A DNA stretch of 47,519 bases from Clostridia bacterium (GTDB lineage: Bacteria > Bacillota > Sulfobacillia > SLMV01): NCBI GenBank assembly GCA_003551215.1, contig PUMD01000134.1:1-47519 (forward strand), in the 5' to 3' direction. Below the pieces are notes generated by a model. The model was not told where the DNA came from, searched no databases, and saw only the letters and a list, made by a program, of their open reading frames with translations. The translations under genes and the position numbers were made by a program. Below, piece by piece: positions 43,078-47,519 of this stretch (its first letter is position 1; the number at the start of each line of letters is the position of its first letter).

Positions 43078-43521
43078 ATGATGGAAGTATGCGGTGCAGT
43101 CATGGTGGCGGTTGACGGCTCGGAACAGAGCTTCAGGGCGGTGGAGTCAGCCGCGGGGTTGGCCAACCGTTTTGAATGCGGGCGGGTTATAGCTGTTCAT
43201 GTGGTTTCGCCCACGGTATTGCCCGAGGCAGGCGAATTCGGCTCCGGCATGGAGAGTCAGGTGTTGGAGGTGCTGGAAAAGCAGGGCGAGAAATTCCTCG
43301 CTGAGGCAGAAGATAGGCTCGAAGAGGCAGGTTGCCGTGTGGACACCATCTTGCTGCACGGTGACCCGGCCATGGAAATTGTCGACTATGCTAAAGGAGA
43401 AGAAGTCGATCTTCTTGTCGTCGGCAGCAGGGGACTGACCGGAATGAGCAGGTTTCTTCTCGGCAGCGTCAGCGAGCGGGTGGTTCGGAATGCGGGGTGC
43501 TCGGTGCTGGTTGTGCGCTGA
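43078..43521 (+). CDS. Universal stress protein (UspA family)
   Basis: The 147-residue product is a single Usp domain: MVAVDGSEQSFRAVESA at the start, the VIAVHVVSP strand, a helical middle with VLEKQGEKFLAEAEDRLEE, LLHGDPAMEIVDYAK, and the ATP-binding end VVGSRGLTGMSRFLLGSVSERVVRNA followed by SVLVVR. The G-x2-G-x9-G-S motif indicates the ATP-binding class. GGGAGGCAGAAAT precedes the two ATG codons at 43078 and 43081. Usp proteins help cells persist under starvation and other stress. It stands alone, with a nested hairpin downstream. Confidence 0.92.
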   Translation: MMEVCGAVMVAVDGSEQSFRAVESAAGLANRFECGRVIAVHVVSPTVLPEAGEFGSGMESQVLEVLEKQGEKFLAEAEDRLEEAGCRVDTILLHGDPAMEIVDYAKGEEVDLLVVGSRGLTGMSRFLLGSVSERVVRNAGCSVLVVR

Positions 43522-43541
43522 TTGAATATAACACCGCAGGT

Positions 43542-43581
43542 GCGGCCGCGTAGTTGGACTCGAGGCCAACCGGTCGGCCGC
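43542..43581 (+). terminator. Nested hairpin after the universal stress protein gene
   Basis: GCGGCCG (43542-43548) pairs with CGGCCGC (43575-43581), and inside it GTTGG (43553-43557) pairs with CCAAC (43566-43570). No T-run follows. It is probably a terminator-like structure or leader of the next gene. Confidence 0.45.
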
Positions 43582-43634
43582 GCGGGAGTAGATCATTGTC
43601 TGCACGTTCTGCATTGAGCCAGGAGGGTCAATCG

Positions 43635-43916
43635 ATGGTGTATTTTGTGTTGCCTCTGTTGATTTTGGGTGTGATTGCCTATCTGATATGGCGCCGGTCC
43701 GTACTGAGCGACCCGGTCAGGCGGATGCAATTTGGCGTGGATGAGCAAGGGGGCGCCCGCACCGGTGGGAATTCAGGATACGGTAACAGTCAGCTGGATG
43801 CATCGACCTCTATGAGCGAGTGCCCCAGCTGCGGTTCGGAATGGTGGCCGGACGCCCTCAGGTGCTGGAGATGCGGCTATGACACGCGAGCTGAGGACTC
43901 GGATTCATCTTCCTGA
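43635..43916 (+). CDS. Small membrane protein with C-terminal zinc ribbon
   Basis: The 93-residue product has one membrane helix at the N-terminus (MVYFVLPLLILGVIAYLIW), a basic flank (RRSVLSDPVRR), a Gly/Ser-rich linker, and a zinc ribbon CPSCG ... CWRCG with C-x-x-C pairs 15-20 residues apart, then a short acidic/Ser tail. It would sit in the membrane with the zinc ribbon in the cytosol. Function unknown; such proteins often recruit partners. AGGAGGGTCAATCG precedes ATG 43635. Its last 40 bases overlap the end of the convergent HTH gene. Confidence 0.75.
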   Translation: MVYFVLPLLILGVIAYLIWRRSVLSDPVRRMQFGVDEQGGARTGGNSGYGNSQLDASTSMSECPSCGSEWWPDALRCWRCGYDTRAEDSDSSS

Positions 43917-44569
43917 GACTCGGATTCATTTTGCGATGAACTATCCTGTTTTTCATCGTGCGTATCTTCAGTGGCGCTGTACTCGGATTGTGTGGGCGGT
44001 GTCTCCCGCAGGTGGATGTTAAGAGCATACTGCATATCATCGGCATCAACCATGACCAGGGATGCCAGGGCTTTGAGGCGTTGTGCTGTCTCCGGGGCGG
44101 AATAGGTTCCCGATACCCTGAGAACCAATCCGTCAGATTTGTCTTCATGCTGCCTTTCTGGGGATCCGAGATCGACCAGCGCTCCGCCGGATTCGCTCTG
44201 GGTTTCCATCAGTGGCTCAATCTGCACGTTCCCTCCCCGGTCCTTTTTTATGCCCAGTTTGTAGCGCAGATTGCGCACCTGCCACTGACTCATGTCCAGC
44301 GTTTCACCTATCTCAACATCTGACTTCCCCTCCCGGACCAGATCGAGGAGAACTGCCTGCTGTTTCCTGCTACTCATGTTGGCGAATGCTTCTGGTGATA
44401 CCATCTCCTCTTTTCCTCCTTTCAGTACATCCTGCAGTGATTGGTAAGCTCCACCGGGTAGTAGCTGGCTGAATTTGTAGGTAATCACGGGCCCTGAGAG
44501 CCGGCGTCGCTTTTTGCCGGTTAGCTCCGAGGGCATAATGATTTTCCTCGGACGGATTTTTCCTACCAT
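43877..44569 (-). CDS. Helix-turn-helix protein of unknown function with acidic Ser-rich tail
   Basis: The 230-residue product starts very basic (KIRPRKIIMPSELTGKKRRR), has a helix-turn-helix-like segment at about 67-107 (SSRKQQAVLLDLVREGKSD, then VEIGETLDMSQWQVRNLRY), a middle beta-like part containing GLVLRVSGTYSAPETAQRLKALASL (three segments), and an acidic tail rich in Ser, Glu and Asp. The HTH resembles the sigma-70 region 4 / LuxR-type recognition helix or the short-HTH used by small regulators. No family recognised. GGGGGAACCC precedes ATG 44569. The end overlaps the convergent zinc-ribbon gene by 40 bases, where both genes encode acidic/Ser tails. Confidence 0.7.
   Translation of the reverse strand: MVGKIRPRKIIMPSELTGKKRRRLSGPVITYKFSQLLPGGAYQSLQDVLKGGKEEMVSPEAFANMSSRKQQAVLLDLVREGKSDVEIGETLDMSQWQVRNLRYKLGIKKDRGGNVQIEPLMETQSESGGALVDLGSPERQHEDKSDGLVLRVSGTYSAPETAQRLKALASLVMVDADDMQYALNIHLRETPPTQSEYSATEDTHDEKQDSSSQNESESQEDESESSARVS
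43898..43931. repeat. Short direct repeat in the overlap of two convergent genes
   Basis: GACTCGGATTCATCTT is followed five bases later by GACTCGGATTCATTTT, differing at one position. The repeat spans the end of the plus-strand zinc-ribbon gene and codes the Ser/Glu tail of the minus-strand HTH protein. Confidence 0.7.
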
Positions 44570-44878
44570 GGGTTCCCCCTGTTTTAGTAGCGAGTCGGTA
44601 GTTTCTTGTCCCTATTTTGTCTCTTTGTGCACATTCTTATAACCACATTAACTCTCATTGACGTGACCGTTCCGCCACGGTAAGACAGATTCGGGCTTTT
44701 CGGGTGCCCGGCCGGCAGTTCATTACAATATATGAGCTGCTGCCCTTCCTTATCATGTTCTTGCCGGTCGTAAAGGAGATGACCCGAAAGGCTCGAAGCT
44801 GTCTGCAGTGTATCAGCGATACTTAGCTGTTTTGGTGAAGCATCATACGCCAACTATAAGATACGAGGAGGGTGAAAT
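44570..44878. other. 309-base divergent promoter region
   Basis: The gap separates the minus-strand HTH gene from the plus-strand aminotransferase gene. Toward the aminotransferase, TTGACG (44658-44663) and TAAGAC (44681-44686) are 17 bases apart, a fair -35 and weak -10. Toward the HTH gene the minus strand has TATAAG near 44640. No RNA gene or open frame with an SD is recognised. Confidence 0.4.
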
Positions 44879-46177
44879 ATGAGTGGATCGGACGGCAAGG
44901 ATGTTTTGCAGCAGATAAGGAGTACTATGCCCCCTGTTGTCAGCGATGACTGGCCCAATCTGCCGGCAAAGGAGGCGGAAGGGCCCTGGCTGATCACCGA
45001 CGAAGGGCGCGTGGCTGATATGATGGGCGGGTTCGCCACCGTCAATGTCGGTCACTGCCATCCGGAGGTCATGTCGGCGGCATACGAGCAGATGCAGCGC
45101 ATAGTGCATGCCCCTGTTGGAGTGGTATCCACCCGGCCGCAGCGTGAAATGGCAGCCAGACTCACCGAAGTGCTGCCCGAACCTATGGATATGGTCTGGA
45201 TGGGCAACAGCGGCTCTGAAGCAGTAGAGGCTGCCCTGAAGGTGGCCCGCCGCAGCACCGGGAGAAGCTCGTTCATATCCTTTTACGGTTCCTTTCACGG
45301 CCGTACCATGGGGGCAACCTCAGTCACTGCATCGAAAAGCGCCTACCGCGCGGGTTACGCTCCCCTGATACCAGGGGTGGAGTTTGTTCCCTATCCGTAC
45401 TGCTTCAGGTGCCCCTGGGGCGAGAAAAGACCCGGGTGTGACTTTCGATGCGTGAAGGCGGTGGAGGAGAAATTGGCGAGAGTCCTGCCTCCTGCAGAAA
45501 CTGCAGGGATCATAGTAGAGCCGGTGCAGGGGGAAGGTGGATTTATCCCGGCTCCTGACGAATTTTTGCAGGGGCTGCGTGAACTATGCGACCGCCACGG
45601 AATCCTCCTCATATTCGACGAGATACAGACTGGCTTCGGAAGGACCGGATCGATGTTTGCCTTCCGGACTACCGGAGTTACACCGGATATCGTCTGCCTG
45701 GCTAAGGCCATAGCCTCCGGCTTCCCGCTCAGCGCTATAGGCGCCTCATCTGATCTGCTTGGAGACTGGCCGGTGGGATCACATGGTTCGACCTACGGCG
45801 GAAACTCGGTAGCCTGTGCAGCCGGACTGGCCACGCTGCGGGAGCTCGAAGCCCAGGACCTGCCAGGCCGCGCCGCGCGCCTGGGGGAGCAGCTCGGTGA
45901 CCGGCTCTCTGACTGGCCTGCCCGCTATGAGGCAGTCGGTGACGTTCGTGGAGTGGGTCTTATGTGGGGAATTGAGTACGTTGATGTCGACGGTGAACCC
46001 GATGGACAGAAGGCGCAGCAGGTCCTGCAGGGGGCGCTCGAGCAGGGATTTTTGCACTACGGCGCCGGCGAGGCAGGGCAGGTGGTCCGCATTACCCCCC
46101 CGTTGAATATCTCCTCCGAGCTTCTCTTTGAGTCAGTACAGGTGCTGGAGAACCTCACCCAGAAGCTGAGCGGTTGA
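44879..46177 (+). CDS. Class III PLP-dependent aminotransferase
   Basis: The 432-residue product is a fold-type I, class III aminotransferase (4-aminobutyrate / acetylornithine group). Blocks in order are VADMMGGFATVNVGHCHPEV, WMGNSGSEAVEAALKVAR, the SFHGRTMGATSVTASKS segment, IIVEPVQGEGGFIPAPDEFL, LIFDEIQTGFGRTG with the PLP-ring Asp, the catalytic Lys in CLAKAIASGFPLSAIG, and GSTYGGNSVACAAGLATL. A Cys-containing insertion (PYCFRCPWGEKRPGC) is of the kind seen in 4-aminobutyrate aminotransferase relatives. The substrate cannot be set from sequence; an omega-amino acid is likely. GAGGAGGGTGAAAT precedes the ATG at 44879. A terminator follows. Confidence 0.9.
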   Translation: MSGSDGKDVLQQIRSTMPPVVSDDWPNLPAKEAEGPWLITDEGRVADMMGGFATVNVGHCHPEVMSAAYEQMQRIVHAPVGVVSTRPQREMAARLTEVLPEPMDMVWMGNSGSEAVEAALKVARRSTGRSSFISFYGSFHGRTMGATSVTASKSAYRAGYAPLIPGVEFVPYPYCFRCPWGEKRPGCDFRCVKAVEEKLARVLPPAETAGIIVEPVQGEGGFIPAPDEFLQGLRELCDRHGILLIFDEIQTGFGRTGSMFAFRTTGVTPDIVCLAKAIASGFPLSAIGASSDLLGDWPVGSHGSTYGGNSVACAAGLATLRELEAQDLPGRAARLGEQLGDRLSDWPARYEAVGDVRGVGLMWGIEYVDVDGEPDGQKAQQVLQGALEQGFLHYGAGEAGQVVRITPPLNISSELLFESVQVLENLTQKLSG

Positions 46178-46191
46178 ACTCACTCATTTAT

Positions 46192-46232
46192 TCCCGCCCG
46201 GCGGAGGCTCCGGGCGGGGACTACTTCTTTTC
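46192..46232 (+). terminator. Terminator after the aminotransferase gene
   Basis: CCCGCCCGG (46192-46200) pairs perfectly with CCGGGCGGG (46209-46217), an 8-base loop, followed by GACTACTTCTTTTCC with a partial T-run. Confidence 0.6.
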
Positions 46233-46324
46233 CACCCTCCAGACCAGCGAAGTGCGATGCTGACGGATAGCAACGTCTCGCTTGTGAACAATACTAATTG
46301 AGTTTTGCATTCTGTTGTGGGGAT

Positions 46325-47461
46325 GTGATCCTGATAGTAACCGGACCCCTGTATGCAGGTCGAAAGACCAAGAGACTGGTTCACCGGCTGCCGGCGGGAG
46401 CGGTAGCGGCGGTGGCTCACCGCGATCTTGATGCGGTGGCCGCTGAGGAGATAATCAGATGCCGCCCAGCCGCTGTAGTCAACACTGAGGAGTTCCTTTC
46501 CGGGAATCTGCCCACCCGCGGCCCGCGCATGCTGCTGGATGCGGGAATAGTGCTGCTGCAGCTTGATGATGACCGTGTATTCGACCTGCCGGAGGGTGAC
46601 CGGGTAGGGATACGTTCAGGCAGACTGTACTGGAGGGGGCGGCCTGTCAGCAGCGGGCGACTTGTGGACTCGCAGGCAGTGAGCCGGCAGATGCAGCGCG
46701 CCCGACGCCGGATGCCCGGGCGGCTGGACAGGTTTGTTAAAAACACCATTGACTTCGCCAGCGAGGAAAAATCGCTGCTGTTGCAGACCCCTGCAGTTCC
46801 GCAGGTTAACGCGCAGCTGCGGGGCAGGCCTGCCCTGGTGGCGGTCAGAGGGCGAAACTACCGCTCAGACCTGCAGGCGATTCGTACCTACGTAGAGGAA
46901 CAGGACCCGGCAATAATCGCCGTTGATGGTGCGGCAGATGTCCTTTTGGACCTGGGTTTTTCTCCCGATGTTTTGCTGGGCGACATGGACAGCGTCAGCG
47001 ATGGAGTGCTGCGCTGCTGTGTCAGGCGGGAGGTGGACGTGATCGTCCATGCATACCCGGATGGGCGCGCTCCGGGCCGGGCACGTATCCGGCGTCTAAA
47101 GGTACCTCATCAGGTGTTTCCGGTCGGAGGAACCAGTGAAGATGCGGCGCTTTTGCTGGCAGACAGCCTGGGTTCAGACCTAATCGTGGCAGTTGGAACT
47201 CACTCTGACCCGGTTGAGTTTATGGAAAAGGGCCGGTCAGGCATGGCCAGCACGATGCTGGTGAGGCTGCGGGTGGGCGAGAAGCTGGTAGACGCCAAGG
47301 GAGTCAGCGAACTGTACCGCACGGAACCCAGGCCCGCAGAAGTCCTGTGGCTGCTGGCTGCCGGGCTGGTTCCGGCAGCGGTACTGCTGTGGATATCGCC
47401 CGCGTTCAATCTGCTGTTTCGCCTGTTATGGGTTCATTTTCGCGCCACGGTCGGAGGTTGA
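46325..47461 (+). CDS. steA: SteA-like protein (putative cytokinetic ring protein, TPPK-like domain)
   Basis: The 378-residue product resembles SteA, a septum-located protein of actinobacteria with relatives in clostridia. It starts VTGPLYAGRKTKRLVHRL, continues with AHRDLDAVAAEEI and VVNTEEFLSGNLPTRGPRMLLDAGI, has the thiamine-pyrophosphokinase-like block IIAVDGAADVLLDLGFSPD followed by LLGDMDSVSD, VGGTSEDAALLLADSLGSDLIVAVG, and ends in a hydrophobic C-terminal segment (LWLLAAGLVPAAVLLWI) that should anchor it to the membrane. Cofactor or substrate is unknown. The start is taken as GTG 46325 with GTGGGG upstream at short distance; TTG 46298 is an alternative without an SD. The following gene begins one base after the stop. 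Confidence 0.8.
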   Translation: MILIVTGPLYAGRKTKRLVHRLPAGAVAAVAHRDLDAVAAEEIIRCRPAAVVNTEEFLSGNLPTRGPRMLLDAGIVLLQLDDDRVFDLPEGDRVGIRSGRLYWRGRPVSSGRLVDSQAVSRQMQRARRRMPGRLDRFVKNTIDFASEEKSLLLQTPAVPQVNAQLRGRPALVAVRGRNYRSDLQAIRTYVEEQDPAIIAVDGAADVLLDLGFSPDVLLGDMDSVSDGVLRCCVRREVDVIVHAYPDGRAPGRARIRRLKVPHQVFPVGGTSEDAALLLADSLGSDLIVAVGTHSDPVEFMEKGRSGMASTMLVRLRVGEKLVDAKGVSELYRTEPRPAEVLWLLAAGLVPAAVLLWISPAFNLLFRLLWVHFRATVGG

Positions 47462-47462
47462 G

Positions 47463-47519
47463 ATGAAGTCAGTCAACGAAGACAGGTCGCGAGTGGCGGC
47501 CGTAGTGCCCGCCTATAAC
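47463..47519 (+). CDS. Start of a family 2 glycosyltransferase, cut by window end
   Basis: The 19 codons from ATG 47463 to the end give MKSVNEDRSRVAAVVPAYN. The ending AAVVPAYN is the characteristic nucleotide-sugar-binding start of GT-A fold, family 2 glycosyltransferases. GGAGG lies 6 bases before the ATG, inside the end of the SteA-like gene, so the two are coupled. In actinobacteria and clostridia SteA genes lie near cell-envelope genes. Only the first strand is visible; substrate cannot be judged. Confidence 0.7.
   Translation, partial: MKSVNEDRSRVAAVVPAYN

Noticed and set aside
1-47519. Mobile elements, prophage or CRISPR
   Set aside because: No transposase, integrase, phage structural gene, regularly spaced repeat or cas gene was seen; the Com-like gene stands alone.

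Overview
The window reads as a chromosomal segment of a spore-forming, anaerobic, clostridia-type Firmicute. By eye the DNA is fairly GC-rich (somewhat above 55%). Evidence for the assignment: a SpoIIE phosphatase end, a dipicolinate synthase subunit (DpaB), a SleB-type cortex-lytic enzyme, strong Gram-positive Shine-Dalgarno (SD) sites, a T-box leader, GTG and TTG starts, an archaeal-type ProS, and histidine fermentation coupled to formate-tetrahydrofolate ligase. I see no insertion sequence, prophage, CRISPR array, rRNA or tRNA gene. I cannot name the species.

Layout. 1-7264 (+): end of spoIIE, then tilS, ftsH (closed by a terminator), cca and a small HELGH metallopeptidase. 7828-11527 (+): dpaB-asd-dapG-dapA, the lysine/dipicolinate pathway, preceded by 560 bases without a gene and lacking dpaA. 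11607-12047 (-): a nucleoside deaminase. 12767-22174 (+): hutH, hutU, an unknown membrane-anchored protein, ftcD, hutI, fchA and fhs. 22273-26168 (+): biotin ligase, a P1 peptidase, then a promoter and a structured leader ahead of an ECF transporter S component, coaX and a bifunctional-nuclease-domain protein. 26273-34711 (-): proS with a T-box leader, an orphan membrane protein, a LonB-like protease and a double M16 peptidase. 34860-42853: a small exported protein (+), an MBL hydrolase / unknown / TGS-GTPase operon (-), an MBL hydrolase (+), asparaginase (-), a Com-like zinc finger (+), Hsp33 (-) and SleB (-). 43078-47519: a universal stress protein, a zinc-ribbon membrane protein (+) overlapping tail-to-tail with an HTH protein (-), a class III aminotransferase, a SteA-like protein and the first codons of a family 2 glycosyltransferase.

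How the genes work together. The hut block converts histidine through urocanate, imidazolonepropionate and formiminoglutamate to glutamate, moves the formimino group to tetrahydrofolate, releases ammonia with FchA, and can recover ATP from 10-formyl-THF with Fhs. Only the methenyl-THF cyclohydrolase step is missing from the locus. The dpaB-asd-dapG-dapA block makes the dihydrodipicolinate precursor shared by lysine, peptidoglycan and spore dipicolinate. The ECF S component beside pantothenate kinase suggests vitamin B5 salvage. FtsH, the Lon-like protease, the M16 protein and Hsp33 form a scattered protein-quality-control set.

Most promising for follow-up: the folded leader ahead of the ECF-S/coaX pair, the unknown protein inside the histidine operon with its SD buried in a hairpin, the missing dpaA, the tail-to-tail overlap at 43877-43916, and the many terminator-like hairpins without a U-tract. 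All structures were folded by hand and all family assignments are from recognised motifs, not from searches.
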